From Streptomyces sp. NBC_00094 (lineage in GTDB: Bacteria; Actinomycetota; Actinomycetes; Streptomycetales; Streptomycetaceae): a stretch of 64,000 nt of DNA. Positions 18,949 to 27,344 of the stretch are shown here, piece after piece; the stretch's first letter is position 1; each line of letters opens with the position of its first letter. The stretch spans positions 3,663,501 through 3,727,500 of the forward strand of contig NZ_JAPEMB010000001.1 in the NCBI RefSeq assembly GCF_026343125.1. The letters run 5' to 3'. Both the position numbers and the translations under genes were made by a program. The notes below the pieces were generated by a model. It was not told where the DNA came from. It searched no databases and saw nothing but the letters and a program-made list of their open reading frames with translations.

Positions 18949-19028
18949 GATGTCCGCCTTCCGTAGTGACGTGATCGGGTTGAACCTTCCCGACACCGAC
19001 GACACTACGAACCCTTGAGGACAGCTTC

Positions 19029-19096
19029 TGTCCTCAACGCCGATCCGCCCTCAACCCCGATCTGTCCTCAACCCCGATCAGCCCTCGGCACCGATC
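19029..19096. repeat. Four tandem 17-bp repeats
   Basis: Units at 19029, 19046, 19063 and 19080 follow the pattern YGYCCTCAACSCCGATC; the first three differ by one or two bases and the fourth is more diverged and overlaps the aldehyde dehydrogenase stop codon. They sit between the divergent-from-regulatory DUF664 promoter and the dehydrogenase 3' end. Confidence 0.75.
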
Positions 19097-20552
19097 AGAA
19101 GGGGAACCGGCTCCGGCCGTGCTGGATGGAGATCCACTTCTGGGTGGTGAACACGTCGATCATCGCGTCGCCGTTGAGCCGCCCGATGCCCGAGTGCTTC
19201 TCGCCGCCGAAGGGCACGATCGGCTCGTCGTGCACGGTGCCGTCGTTGATGTGGATCATGCCGGTGTGGATGCGCTGGGCGATCCGTACACCGCGCTCGA
19301 CGTCTCCGGTGTGGACGGCGCCGCTCAGCCCGTACGGGGTGTCGTTGGCGATCCGTACGGCCTCGTCCTCGCCGTCGAAGGGGACGATGAGCGCGACCGG
19401 GCCGAAGATCTCCTGGGTCAGCACGGGCGAGTCGGCCGCGATGCCGGTCAGGACGGACGGGGAGACCACGTTGCCCTCCACCGAACCGTGGAGCAGCGCC
19501 GTCGCGCCGGCCGCCACCGTCTGGTCGACGAGCGAGGAGACGGCCTCCGCCTGCTGGGAGTTGATGAGCGGGCCGATGTGGGTGGCGGGGTCGGCCGGGT
19601 CGCCGACGCGCAGGGTCTTCACCTTCGCCACGAACTTCTCGGTGAACTCCGCCTCCAGGCGGCGGTCCACCAGGATGCGGTTGGCGGCCATGCAGACCTG
19701 GCCCTGGTGCACGAAGCGGCTGAAGACGGCCGCGTCCACCGCGTAGTCGACGTCGGCGTCGTCGAGGACGATCAGCGCGCTGTTGCCGCCGAGTTCGAGG
19801 ACGGCGTGCTTGAAGTTCTGCGCGCAGACCGTGGCGACGTGGCGGCCGACCTTGTCGGAGCCGGTGAAGGAGATGACCTTCGGGACGGGGTGGGTCAGCA
19901 GCGCGTCGCCGATCTCGGCGATGTCGGTGACGACGACGTTCAGCAGACCGGCCGGGAGTCCGGCCTCCTCCAGGACCTTGGCGACGAGGGTGCCGCCGCA
20001 GATCGGGGTGTTCTGGTGGGGCTTGAGGACGACCGCGTTGCCGAGGGCGAGCGCCGGGGCGACCGACTTGATCGAGAGGAGGAAGGGGAAGTTGAAGGGG
20101 GAGATGACGCCGACGACACCGACCGGGAGGCGGTAGACGCGGTTCTCCTTGCCGTCGACCGGGGAGGGCAGGATGCGGCCTTCGGGGCGCAGCGCGAGCT
20201 GGATCGCCTCGCGCAGGAACTCCTTGGCGAGGTGCAGTTCGAAGGCGGCCTTGAGGCGGGTGCCACCGAGCTCGGCGATGATCGTCTCGGCGATCTCCGC
20301 CTCGCGGTCCTCGATGATCCGCAGCGCGCGCTCGAAGACGAGCCGGCGCGTGTACGGGTTCGTCTCGGCCCACGCGACCTGGGCGCGCTCGGCCGCGCGG
20401 TAGGCGCGGTCGACCTCGCCCTTGGTGGCGACGGTGATCGACGCGAGCTTCTCCCCGGTGTACGGGTTGAAGTCGATGATGTCCCACGAGCCGCTGCCGG
20501 GCTTCCACTCGCCGTCGATGTACTGGTGAGCCAGGTCGGTGAAGTGCGACAT
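19095..20552 (-). CDS. Aldehyde dehydrogenase (benzaldehyde/vanillin dehydrogenase-like)
   Basis: NAD(P)-dependent oxidation of an aldehyde to its acid. The 485-residue protein has the oxyanion Asn in ISPFNFPF (N154), the general base in LELGGNSAL (E253) and the nucleophile in GQVCMAANR (C287); the cofactor loop is SFTGSDKVG (about 228-236). The active site is complete. The residues around the cysteine (CMAANR) resemble aromatic aldehyde dehydrogenases, but the substrate is inference only. Confidence 0.93.
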   Translation of the reverse strand: MSHFTDLAHQYIDGEWKPGSGSWDIIDFNPYTGEKLASITVATKGEVDRAYRAAERAQVAWAETNPYTRRLVFERALRIIEDREAEIAETIIAELGGTRLKAAFELHLAKEFLREAIQLALRPEGRILPSPVDGKENRVYRLPVGVVGVISPFNFPFLLSIKSVAPALALGNAVVLKPHQNTPICGGTLVAKVLEEAGLPAGLLNVVVTDIAEIGDALLTHPVPKVISFTGSDKVGRHVATVCAQNFKHAVLELGGNSALIVLDDADVDYAVDAAVFSRFVHQGQVCMAANRILVDRRLEAEFTEKFVAKVKTLRVGDPADPATHIGPLINSQQAEAVSSLVDQTVAAGATALLHGSVEGNVVSPSVLTGIAADSPVLTQEIFGPVALIVPFDGEDEAVRIANDTPYGLSGAVHTGDVERGVRIAQRIHTGMIHINDGTVHDEPIVPFGGEKHSGIGRLNGDAMIDVFTTQKWISIQHGRSRFPF

Positions 20553-20604
20553 GGATCGAGACCCCTCTACCCGCGAACTGATGTCACGTCATCGTACTGA
20601 TGTG

Positions 20605-21495
20605 TCAGGAGAGTTGGAGGAGTCCACGGAGAAGGTCCCGGCTTTCGGCCGGATCCGGACTGTCCTTCTGGAGGCGCTCCATCACGCGCTGGTACTGGGC
20701 GACCTCCTCGCGCTTGTCGACGTAGAGGGCGCTGGTGAGCTGCTCCAGGTAGACGATGTCGGAGAGGTCGGACTCGGGGAAGCTCAGCATCGTGAAGGCG
20801 CCGCTCTCGCCGGCGTGCCCGCCGAAGCTGAAGGGCATGACCTGGAGCGTGACGCCGGGGTGCTCGGAGATCTCGATGAGATGCCTCAACTGCCCCCGCA
20901 TGACGGAGCGGTCGCCGTAGGGGCGGCGCAGCGCGGCCTCGTCGAGGACGGCGTGGAACTGCGGCGCGCGCTCGGAGACGAGGACCTTCTGCCGTTCGAG
21001 GCGCAGGGCGACGCGGCGGTCGATCTCGGCGGGCGAGGCCTCGGGCATCCCCCGGGTGACGACGGCCTGGGCGTACGCCTCGGTCTGCAACAGGCCGTGG
21101 ACGAACTGGACTTCGTAGACGCGGATGAGGGAGGCGGCGCCTTCGAGACCGATGTACGTCGGGAACCAGCCCGGCAGGACGTCGCCGAAGCTGTGCCACC
21201 AGCCGGTGACGTTCGCCTCGCGGGCGAGCCCGAGGAGCGCGCCGCGCTCGGTCTCGTCGCCGACTCCGTAGAGCGTGAGCAGATCCTCGATGTCCCTGGC
21301 CTTGAAGCTCACCCGTCCCAACTCCATACGGCTGATCTTGGATTCGGAGGCGCGGATCGAGTAGCCGGCCGCCTCGCGGGTGATGCCGCGCGACTCGCGC
21401 AGCCTCCGCAACTGGGAGCCCAGCAGGATCCGCCGGACCACACTCCCGCTCGCTCCGCCGGATTCGCCTGCGGTCACGGCTCTCAGCCTCCCCAT
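20605..21495 (-). CDS. XRE-family regulator with DUF5753 (WhiJ-like)
   Basis: About 296 residues. An N-terminal Cro/CI helix-turn-helix (LGSQLRRLRESRGITREAAGYSIRASESKISRMELGR) is followed by the ligand-binding-like DUF5753 domain (about residue 100 to the end; VPGWFPTYIGLEGAASLIRVYEVQFVHGLLQTEAYA region). Such proteins work with a DUF397 protein and an RsbW-like ATPase, both present nearby (22395 and 21819). The start is uncertain: ATG 21495 has no clear ribosome site, and a GTG about 20 codons inside (SVVRRILLG) is possible. Confidence 0.88.
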   Translation of the reverse strand: MGRLRAVTAGESGGASGSVVRRILLGSQLRRLRESRGITREAAGYSIRASESKISRMELGRVSFKARDIEDLLTLYGVGDETERGALLGLAREANVTGWWHSFGDVLPGWFPTYIGLEGAASLIRVYEVQFVHGLLQTEAYAQAVVTRGMPEASPAEIDRRVALRLERQKVLVSERAPQFHAVLDEAALRRPYGDRSVMRGQLRHLIEISEHPGVTLQVMPFSFGGHAGESGAFTMLSFPESDLSDIVYLEQLTSALYVDKREEVAQYQRVMERLQKDSPDPAESRDLLRGLLQLS

Positions 21496-21818
21496 TACGG
21501 TGTCGAGCCCCCGTCGAGCCCCGGATTCTGCCACCAAATGCTTCAGCGCGTACACATTCGATTACGGAAAGGGGGCGAGTTCCGGGCAGGTGATCGACCG
21601 AGAGGGGGTTGACCGGGGGCCGGAGCGCGCCGATTCACCCATCAACCCGCAGAAGATATGCACAGATTCACCACAGGGACGGACAGGTCCGGCGCGTGCA
21701 CGTGCATCTGCCCTTGCATCCAGTGGTCGCATTCGGAACCATGGACCCCGCGCAGCCGCGTACTCGTTCGTGTTGTCGTGTTGTCGCACCACAGTCGCGA
21801 TTCCCGGGAGTGCCTCGC

Positions 21819-22319
21819 ATGGGGACGAATGGATCGACCGTGCTCGAGCCGTTACGGCAGGGCCTTCCGCCGATCGATCCCGGCGCCGTCTCCACCTCCG
21901 CCTCCTGCGCCCTTCCGGCTCGGTACGAAGCCGTGCGCGGGGCCAGGAAGTTCACCAGCGCCACGCTCGACCGGTGGGACATGGCCGACCGCTTCGACGA
22001 CGTGGCCCTGGTCGTCTCCGAGCTCGTCACCAACGCACTGCGTCACGCGGTGCCCGCCGACGCGCACCAGGAGGACGGCCAGAACCCGCCGGTGAGACTG
22101 CACCTCATGCGCTGGGCCTCCCGCCTCGTGTGCGCCGTGCGCGACCCCAGCCAGGAGAGCCCGGAGGCACGCGGCGGCGAGGAGGACTTCGCCGCCGAGT
22201 CGGGACGCGGGCTGTTCCTGGTGGAGTCGTTCAGCGACAGCTGGGGCTGGCACCCGCTCGCCGGGACGCTCCAGGGCAAGGTCGTGTGGGCGCTGTTCCG
22301 GGTCGGGCCCGAGCAGTAG
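21819..22319 (+). CDS. ATP-binding protein, HATPase_c (RsbW-like anti-sigma factor/kinase)
   Basis: A 166-residue GHKL-fold protein. The N box is VSELVTNALRHA (about 67-78) and the G box is DFAAESGRGLFLVESFSD (about 125-142). The start ATG 21819 has GGGAG 9 bp upstream; about 320 bp separate it from the divergent XRE gene. Streptomycetes carry many such proteins next to DUF397 and XRE-DUF5753 genes, where they affect development and antibiotic production. The partner is unknown. Confidence 0.88.
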   Translation: MGTNGSTVLEPLRQGLPPIDPGAVSTSASCALPARYEAVRGARKFTSATLDRWDMADRFDDVALVVSELVTNALRHAVPADAHQEDGQNPPVRLHLMRWASRLVCAVRDPSQESPEARGGEEDFAAESGRGLFLVESFSDSWGWHPLAGTLQGKVVWALFRVGPEQ

Positions 22320-22337
22320 GCGGTTCCTGTACGAGAG

Positions 22338-22368
22338 AAGGGCCCCGGCGGTATCCGCCGGGGCCCTT
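22338..22368. terminator. Bidirectional terminator
   Basis: A perfect 14-bp stem (AAGGGCCCCGGCGG and its complement) with a three-base loop lies between the converging ATPase and DUF397 genes. Confidence 0.9.
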
Positions 22369-22394
22369 CCCGCATGTCCGTCGTGACACCGGAT

Positions 22395-22637
22395 TCACAC
22401 CAGGTGATCGAACTCCCCGTCCTTCACGCCGAGCAGGAGCGCCTCTATCTCCGCCGGCGTGTAGACGAGTGCGGGCCCGTCGGGGTGACGAGAATTGCGC
22501 ACGGCAACGTTTCCCCCCGGAAGTTTCGCGAACTCCACGCAGGATCCCTGGGAGTTGCTGTGCCTGCTCTTCTGCCACACGACGCCTCGCAGCTCCGTGG
22601 CCGCCATGCCGTTGTACGCGTGATGCGCATGATGCAC
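22395..22637 (-). CDS. DUF397 domain protein (BldB/WhiJ-associated family)
   Basis: An 80-residue protein containing the DUF397 core WQKSRHSNSQGSCVEFAKL and VAVRNSRHPDGPALVYTPAEIEALLLGVKDGEFDHL. I chose the GTG start at 22637 because GGGGAG lies 7 bp upstream; this gives a His-rich N-terminus (VHHAHHAYNG). An internal ATG (22607) is the alternative. Members act with XRE-DUF5753 regulators in development. Confidence 0.9.
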   Translation of the reverse strand: MHHAHHAYNGMAATELRGVVWQKSRHSNSQGSCVEFAKLPGGNVAVRNSRHPDGPALVYTPAEIEALLLGVKDGEFDHLV

Positions 22638-22734
22638 TGGTAGCTCCCCGAGTTGCTTGGTGCAGGTGTCAACTTCCTCGGATCATAGCTGTGTTCATAT
22701 GTCGATGCATGAGCAGATGCACGTGCACGAGGGG

Positions 22735-22753
22735 TGGCGTAGCGGCTACGCCA
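22735..22753 (-). terminator. Hairpin after the S18 paralogue gene
   Basis: An 8-bp perfect stem (TGGCGTAG/CTACGCCA, loop CGG) ends two bases before the rpsR2 stop codon region at 22755. It would end the zinc-response operon. Confidence 0.6.
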
Positions 22754-22754
22754 C

Positions 22755-22994
22755 TCAGCGTGCTACCGAGGAGTACGGCAGAAGTGCCATCTCACGGGCG
22801 TTCTTCACGGCCCGCGCGATCTGCCGCTGCTGCTGCGCGCTCACCCGGGTCACCCTACGACTCCTGATCTTCCCCCGATCGGAGACGAACGCCCGCAGCA
22901 GGGCCGTGTCCTTGTAGTCGACGTAAGTGACGCCGTCACGGTCCAGAGGGTTGGGCCGCGTCCGCACCGGCTTGCGCGGGGACTTCGTGGGCAT
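22755..22994 (-). CDS. rpsR2: 30S ribosomal protein S18, alternative paralogue
   Basis: A 79-residue S18 (VTYVDYKDTALLRAFVSDRGKIRSRRVTRVSAQQQRQIARAVKNAREMALLPY). It lacks cysteines, so it is the zinc-free paralogue expected to replace the zinc-containing protein during zinc limitation. The ATG at 22994 has GGAGG upstream inside the end of the CobW-like gene. Last gene of the leftward operon from the Zur-box region. Confidence 0.96.
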   Translation of the reverse strand: MPTKSPRKPVRTRPNPLDRDGVTYVDYKDTALLRAFVSDRGKIRSRRVTRVSAQQQRQIARAVKNAREMALLPYSSVAR

Positions 22995-22999
22995 GGGGT

Positions 23000-24127
23000 T
23001 CAGACCTCCAGGAGGGTGTCGAAGGCGGAGGCGAGCCCCTTCCAGGACTCGCGCCCCGCCGCGTACTCGGCGTCCGTGAGCAGGCAGGAGCCGAGGACCT
23101 CGGCCAGGCCGTCGCGGTCGAGGCCGGGCGAGGTGAAGACCAGGTGCTGACAGCGGTCGCCGTGCTCCGGGTGCCAGTCGAGGGCCGCGGCGGCCCTCCG
23201 TACCGGCGGGACCAGCTCCCAGGCCGCGTCGGGCAGCGAGGCCAGCCAGGGGCCGGCGCTCTCCACGCACAGCGCGCCGCCCGCCGCGTCCCAGGCGAGG
23301 AGGGTGTCGGGCCGGTCGGCCAGGTAGAAGCGGCCACGGCTGCGGGCGGCGGCGCAGGTCAGGTCCTCCAGCGCGGCGTAGAGCCGCTCCGGGTGGAAGG
23401 GCCGGTGATGACGCCAGACGTACGTGGCGACGCCGTGGTCGTCCGCCTCCTGCGGCAGCAGCGCGCAGGCCGGGTGCTGGGCGGCGGCCGCGGCCTCCAC
23501 GTCGAAGCCGGCGAAGACCACCGCGGCGAGCCCGCCGCCCTCGACGGGGATCCGCCGGGCGGTGGGGTGGAGCTGGTCGAGCAGGGCCCGGTCCTCGGAG
23601 TCGGCCTCGGGGTTCTCGGTGACGGCGAGGACGGGCGCGTACTCCAGCTGGCGCGCCCAGGTGTCGGCGACGGTACGGCGGTCGGTCGCGGCCGCGGCGA
23701 GACCGACGTCGGCCAGGTCGTCTCCGTTGCCGAGGTACGGCAGGAGGAGCGCCGGGTCGACGGCGGTGACGACGGCGCCGATCCGGAAGCCGGCGGAGGC
23801 GACGACCTCGGCCATCGCCTTGGGCTCGACGGAGTCCCAGAGCTCGACGACCGCGAGCCGGGTGAGTCCGGAGTCGCGGAAGCGCTCCAGTTCGGGGACG
23901 AGGTCCGCGCGCAGGGCGCAGCAGGCGCAGTCGTTGACGAGCGGCGTCTCGCCGGTGGACAGGACGCCGGTGGCGTCCCGGACGGTACGGGCGACGGTCC
24001 CGGTCTCCGGGGCCGTCGCGAGGTCGTGGTGGAGCGCCACGCTGCCGGGGACGTCGGCCAGGAGCCGGTCCACGGCAGCGCGGCGGGCGTCGGAGTGGAG
24101 GCCTCCGACGAGGGCGACGGTGAGCAT
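23000..24127 (-). CDS. CobW-family protein with a degenerate P-loop
   Basis: 375 residues with the CobW/COG0523 layout: an N-terminal nucleotide-binding-type domain, the CxCC metal motif NDCACC (C67, C69, C70), and a CobW C-terminal domain (YVWRHHRPFHPERLYAAL near residue 270). COG0523 GTPases deliver zinc to enzymes under zinc starvation. Here the usual GxxGxGKT is replaced by VGGLHSDARRAAV, lacking the Lys-Thr/Ser that binds phosphate, so GTP hydrolysis is doubtful. It overlaps the L31 gene by 1-3 bp. Confidence 0.88.
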   Translation of the reverse strand: MLTVALVGGLHSDARRAAVDRLLADVPGSVALHHDLATAPETGTVARTVRDATGVLSTGETPLVNDCACCALRADLVPELERFRDSGLTRLAVVELWDSVEPKAMAEVVASAGFRIGAVVTAVDPALLLPYLGNGDDLADVGLAAAATDRRTVADTWARQLEYAPVLAVTENPEADSEDRALLDQLHPTARRIPVEGGGLAAVVFAGFDVEAAAAAQHPACALLPQEADDHGVATYVWRHHRPFHPERLYAALEDLTCAAARSRGRFYLADRPDTLLAWDAAGGALCVESAGPWLASLPDAAWELVPPVRRAAAALDWHPEHGDRCQHLVFTSPGLDRDGLAEVLGSCLLTDAEYAAGRESWKGLASAFDTLLEV

Positions 24128-24381
24128 CAGGGGGCCTCGCGCCGTCCGTACCGCTTCTCGAAGCGCTCGACGCGGCCCGCGGTGTCGAGGACGCGTGCGG
24201 TGCCGGTGTAGAAGGGGTGGCTCGCCGAGGAGATCTCGACGTCGACGACGGGGTAGGTGCGCCCGTCCTCCCACTCCACGCTCTTGTCGCTGGTGAGCGT
24301 GGAGCGGGTGAGGAAGGCGAAGCCGCCCGCCTTGTCACGGAAGACGACGGGTTCGTACGGGGGGTGGATGCCGGGCTTCAT
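24127..24381 (-). CDS. rpmE2: 50S ribosomal protein L31 type B
   Basis: 84 residues without cysteine: the zinc-free (C-minus) L31. It shows the type B signature HPPYEPVVFRDKAGGFAFLTRSTL and SSASHPFYTGTARVLDTAGRVERFEKRYG. It starts at ATG 24381, 7 bp after the L33 gene. It replaces zinc-containing L31 and so releases zinc. Confidence 0.97.
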   Translation of the reverse strand: MKPGIHPPYEPVVFRDKAGGFAFLTRSTLTSDKSVEWEDGRTYPVVDVEISSASHPFYTGTARVLDTAGRVERFEKRYGRREAP

Positions 24382-24388
24382 GGGTGGC

Positions 24389-24553
24389 TCAGCGCTCCTC
24401 TCGGAAGTCGACGTGCGCGCGGACGACCGGGTCGAACTTGCGCAGGGTGAGGCGGTCGGGGTCGTTGCGGCGGTTCTTGCGGGTGACGTAGGTGAATCCG
24501 GTGCCGGCGGTGGACCGGAGCTTGACGACGGGGCGGAGTTCGTTGCGGGCCAT
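24389..24553 (-). CDS. rpmG2: 50S ribosomal protein L33, zinc-free paralogue
   Basis: A 54-residue protein: MARNELRPVVKLRST, then AGTGFTYVTRKNRRNDPDRL, then KFDPVVRAHVDFREER. It has no cysteine, unlike zinc-ribbon L33. It is the first gene of the leftward operon; the ATG at 24553 is 17 bp from the Zur-box-like palindrome. Confidence 0.96.
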   Translation of the reverse strand: MARNELRPVVKLRSTAGTGFTYVTRKNRRNDPDRLTLRKFDPVVRAHVDFREER

Positions 24554-24569
24554 GGTGTGTAGAGTAAAT

Positions 24570-24588
24570 GAAAATGGTTCCCATTTCC
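24570..24588. promoter_or_regulatory. Zur-box-like palindrome
   Basis: GAAAATGGTTCCCATTTCC (AAATG-n5-CATTT) lies between the divergent L33 and L28 genes. It matches the form of actinobacterial Zur operators, and the controlled genes are exactly those Zur represses in Streptomyces. One site could regulate both directions. Confidence 0.85.
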
Positions 24589-24616
24589 AATGACTCCACG
24601 GAGAGGTAGGTCACCC

Positions 24617-24853
24617 TTGTCCGCCCACTGCCAGCTGACCGGCGCACGCCCCGGATTCGGCAACCGGATCTCGCACTCCCACCGGCGCACCTCGCGCCGC
24701 TTCGACCCCAACATCCAGCGCAAGCGGTACTGGCTCGCCGGTGAGGGCCGGTTCGTCCGGCTCACGCTCAGCGCCCGCGCGATCAAGACCGTCGACACCA
24801 TCGGCGTCGAGGCGGCCGTGGCCCGCATCCGGGCGCGCGGGGGGAAGGTCTGA
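24617..24853 (+). CDS. rpmB2: 50S ribosomal protein L28 paralogue
   Basis: 78 residues from TTG 24617 (GTAGG upstream): SAHCQLTGARPGFGNRISHSHRRTSRRFDPNIQRKRYWL is the L28 N-terminal signature, and SARAIKTVDTIGVEAAVARIRARG the C-terminal. It keeps one Cys but lacks the other zinc ligands. The stop codon overlaps the S14 start (ATGA). Confidence 0.95.
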   Translation: MSAHCQLTGARPGFGNRISHSHRRTSRRFDPNIQRKRYWLAGEGRFVRLTLSARAIKTVDTIGVEAAVARIRARGGKV

Positions 24854-25158
24854 TGGCCAAGCGCAGCAAGATCGCACGCGACGAGCGACGGAGGACGGTC
24901 GTGGCGCGGTACGCCGAGCGGCGGGCCGAGCTGAAGGAGATCGTCCGCCGCCCCGCCACCCCGGCCGCCGACCGCGAGGCGGCGGTAAGCGAACTCGCCC
25001 GCCAGCCCCGGGACGCGAGCGCGACCCGGCTACGGAACCGGGACGCGGTGGACGGCAGGCCCCGGGGCCATCTGCGGAAGTTCGGGATGTCCCGGATCCG
25101 GATGCGGCAGCAGGCGCACGCGGGGTTCCTGCCGGGGGTGCGGAAGGCGTCGTGGTGA
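24853..25158 (+). CDS. rpsN2: 30S ribosomal protein S14, zinc-free paralogue
   Basis: 101 residues, the length of the long, cysteine-free S14 type (zinc-ribbon S14 is about 61). The family C-terminus is GHLRKFGMSRIRMRQQAHAGFLPGVRKASW. It is translationally coupled to rpmB2 and forms the rightward zinc-starvation operon with it. Confidence 0.97.
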   Translation: MAKRSKIARDERRRTVVARYAERRAELKEIVRRPATPAADREAAVSELARQPRDASATRLRNRDAVDGRPRGHLRKFGMSRIRMRQQAHAGFLPGVRKASW

Positions 25159-25173
25159 GGGGCGGAGGGGGCT

Positions 25174-25202
25174 GGTCCTGACGGACCGGGCCCGTCGGGA
25201 CC
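25174..25202. terminator. Terminator between rpsN2 and the FUSC gene
   Basis: GGTCC-T-GACGG ... CCGTC-G-GGACC forms an interrupted 10-bp stem between two convergent genes. Confidence 0.5.
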
Positions 25203-25227
25203 GGGCCGCCAGGATCCGGACCCCGTC

Positions 25228-27285
25228 CTACCGGGTGGCGTCCGACAGTGCCGCCGTGAGCTCGTCCAGGGCGTCGAGGAGCAGCCGGGCGCCCTTGTCG
25301 AGGAGGAAGTGGTCCGGCGGATCGGCCGACCAGGCGGCGACGGTCTCCCGGAGGTCGTCCCAGCGCGGTTCCCTGCGTTCCCGTACGTCCTTGGCGCCCC
25401 GCTCCGTCGCCCGGCGCAGGGCCTCCGCGAGGGCCGCGGCGGCGGGCATCGGCGCGGTGCCGCGCTCCGGCAGGTGCGCCTCCAGGAGCATGGCCGCCCG
25501 GCCGAACTCCGCCAGGGCGTGCCCGGCCTCCTCCGCCGTCGCGTGCGAGAGCCCCCGGTGGCGCACCGGCTCGTGGGTCGCCCGGGCCACGGCCTCCTGC
25601 CAGGCCACCCGGGCGGCCCGGGTGGCGAGGAGCGCCTCCCGGACGTCGGGGCAGGAGTGGCCGGCGGGTTCGGCGTACCGGGCGGCGACGGCCGCGGCGT
25701 ACCGGCCGTCCGCCGCCAGCCAGTCCGCGAGGCGGCCGCGCAGCCGGGGCGTCTCCCAGGCGGGGTAGACGGCGTACCCGAGCATGGCGAGCAGCCCGCC
25801 GAGGAGGGTCAGCAGGACACGTTCCCGGACCGTCTGGGTCAGGCCGGCGCCGTCCATGCCGAGCAGGAAGACGACGTACGCGGCGACGCAGACCTGGCTG
25901 ACGGCGTACCCCGTGCGCATCAGCAGGTACATCCCGAAGGCGCAGAGCACCGCGAGCGCGGCGGACAGGTACATGCCCGGGTGCGCCGTCCGGACGACCG
26001 CCGTCGCGAGCGCCACCCCGACGAGCGTGCCGCCGAAGCGGGCCACGGAACGGGCGTACGTCTGCGAGAAGTCCGGGCGCATCACCATCACCGAGGCCAT
26101 CGGCGCCCAGTAGCCGTGGCCGAAGGGGAGCGCCGTACCGAGGAGGTAGCCGACGGCCGTGACCGCCGAGACGCGGACGGCGTGGCGCAGGATCGGGGAG
26201 TCGGGGCGGAGCTCGGCGCGCATCTTCGCGAGGACGATCGGCGCGAGCCGGACCATCGTGGGGCGGGTGCGGGCCTCCTCCGTGCTCGTCTCGGTACGGG
26301 GCTCCGCCGTCTCGACGACGTCGCCGAGGAGCGCGGCGAGCCGGACGGCCGCGCGGCGGGACGGGCCGGAGAGGATCGCGCCGGTGTCGGGGGTACGGAG
26401 GGCGGCGACGGCCGCCGGGGGGAGGGTGACCGGCTCGCCGTGCCGGATCGCGTGCGCGGCGGCGTCGAGGACGGCACCGGCCGCGGCCAGCAGTTCGCGC
26501 ACGCGGTCCCGTTGCGCCCCTTCCTCGGGTACGCCGACCGCCGGGTCCGCGAGCGAGGCGAGGACCGGGCGGATCCGCTCGGCGAGCCCCCGCGCGCCGT
26601 GCAGTTCCGCCGGGCGGCTGCGGGCCTGGCGGGGGGTCACGGCGGCGGCGTTGCGAGCCGTCATGAGCGGTACGGGGTCGAAGGCGGCGACCGGGTCCTG
26701 GCGGAGGCGGCGGGCGTAGTCCGCCTCGGCGGCGAGGGCGTCCGCGAGGGCGTCGCGCTGGGCGCCCCAGCGGCGGACGGGGAGGAGGACGACGAGGGCG
26801 GCCTGGACGACGCCGCCGATGAAGATCATGACCGCGTGGCCGGCGGCGCCGGCGACGGAGGTGGGGAGGGTGACCGTCACCAGCATGATCGCCACGTTGG
26901 AGGAGGCGATGATGCCCGCGGTGGGGCCGGCGGCCCAGGCGAGTCCCGAGAGGAACGTCCAGAGGAGCAGCAGGGCGAGGAAGAGGACGGGGTGGGCGCC
27001 CGCGCCGGTGAGGTAACCGAGGAAGGTCGACACGGCGAGGCTGGCGCCGGAGGCGAGGGCGAGGGTGGGGCGCGGGCGCCAGGAGCGCTGGAAGGTGGCG
27101 ATGGCGGCCTGGAAGGCGCCGAACGCTGAGGCGGCGGCGACGGCGGGGCCGAAGAGGGCGAGCGAGACGCCGACGACGAGGGCGAGTCCGAGGGCGCCGC
27201 GGGCGGCGATGGCGGGTTCGAGCCGCCGCCGCTCGACGGAGAACCCCGAGCGGGCGGTCTCCTTCAGGGCCCGGAGCCAACTCAT
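25228..27285 (-). CDS. FUSC family (aromatic acid exporter-like) membrane protein
   Basis: 685 residues with two sets of about five to six hydrophobic segments (about 30-150 and 400-510), each followed by a long cytosolic helical region: the duplicated FUSC/YccS layout. LPFGHGYWAPMASVMVMRPDFSQTYARSVARFGGTLVGVALA near residues 390-430 is the FUSC signature. Relatives export aromatic carboxylic acids (AaeB, fusaric acid resistance). The start ATG 27285 (MSWLRALKETARSGF) has a weak ribosome site. Confidence 0.88.
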   Translation of the reverse strand: MSWLRALKETARSGFSVERRRLEPAIAARGALGLALVVGVSLALFGPAVAAASAFGAFQAAIATFQRSWRPRPTLALASGASLAVSTFLGYLTGAGAHPVLFLALLLLWTFLSGLAWAAGPTAGIIASSNVAIMLVTVTLPTSVAGAAGHAVMIFIGGVVQAALVVLLPVRRWGAQRDALADALAAEADYARRLRQDPVAAFDPVPLMTARNAAAVTPRQARSRPAELHGARGLAERIRPVLASLADPAVGVPEEGAQRDRVRELLAAAGAVLDAAAHAIRHGEPVTLPPAAVAALRTPDTGAILSGPSRRAAVRLAALLGDVVETAEPRTETSTEEARTRPTMVRLAPIVLAKMRAELRPDSPILRHAVRVSAVTAVGYLLGTALPFGHGYWAPMASVMVMRPDFSQTYARSVARFGGTLVGVALATAVVRTAHPGMYLSAALAVLCAFGMYLLMRTGYAVSQVCVAAYVVFLLGMDGAGLTQTVRERVLLTLLGGLLAMLGYAVYPAWETPRLRGRLADWLAADGRYAAAVAARYAEPAGHSCPDVREALLATRAARVAWQEAVARATHEPVRHRGLSHATAEEAGHALAEFGRAAMLLEAHLPERGTAPMPAAAALAEALRRATERGAKDVRERREPRWDDLRETVAAWSADPPDHFLLDKGARLLLDALDELTAALSDATR

Positions 27286-27344
27286 GGCCCTGAGCGTATC
27301 CGCGAAGCGGGTTATACAGGGCATTTCACCTCTTGTGCGCCGCC

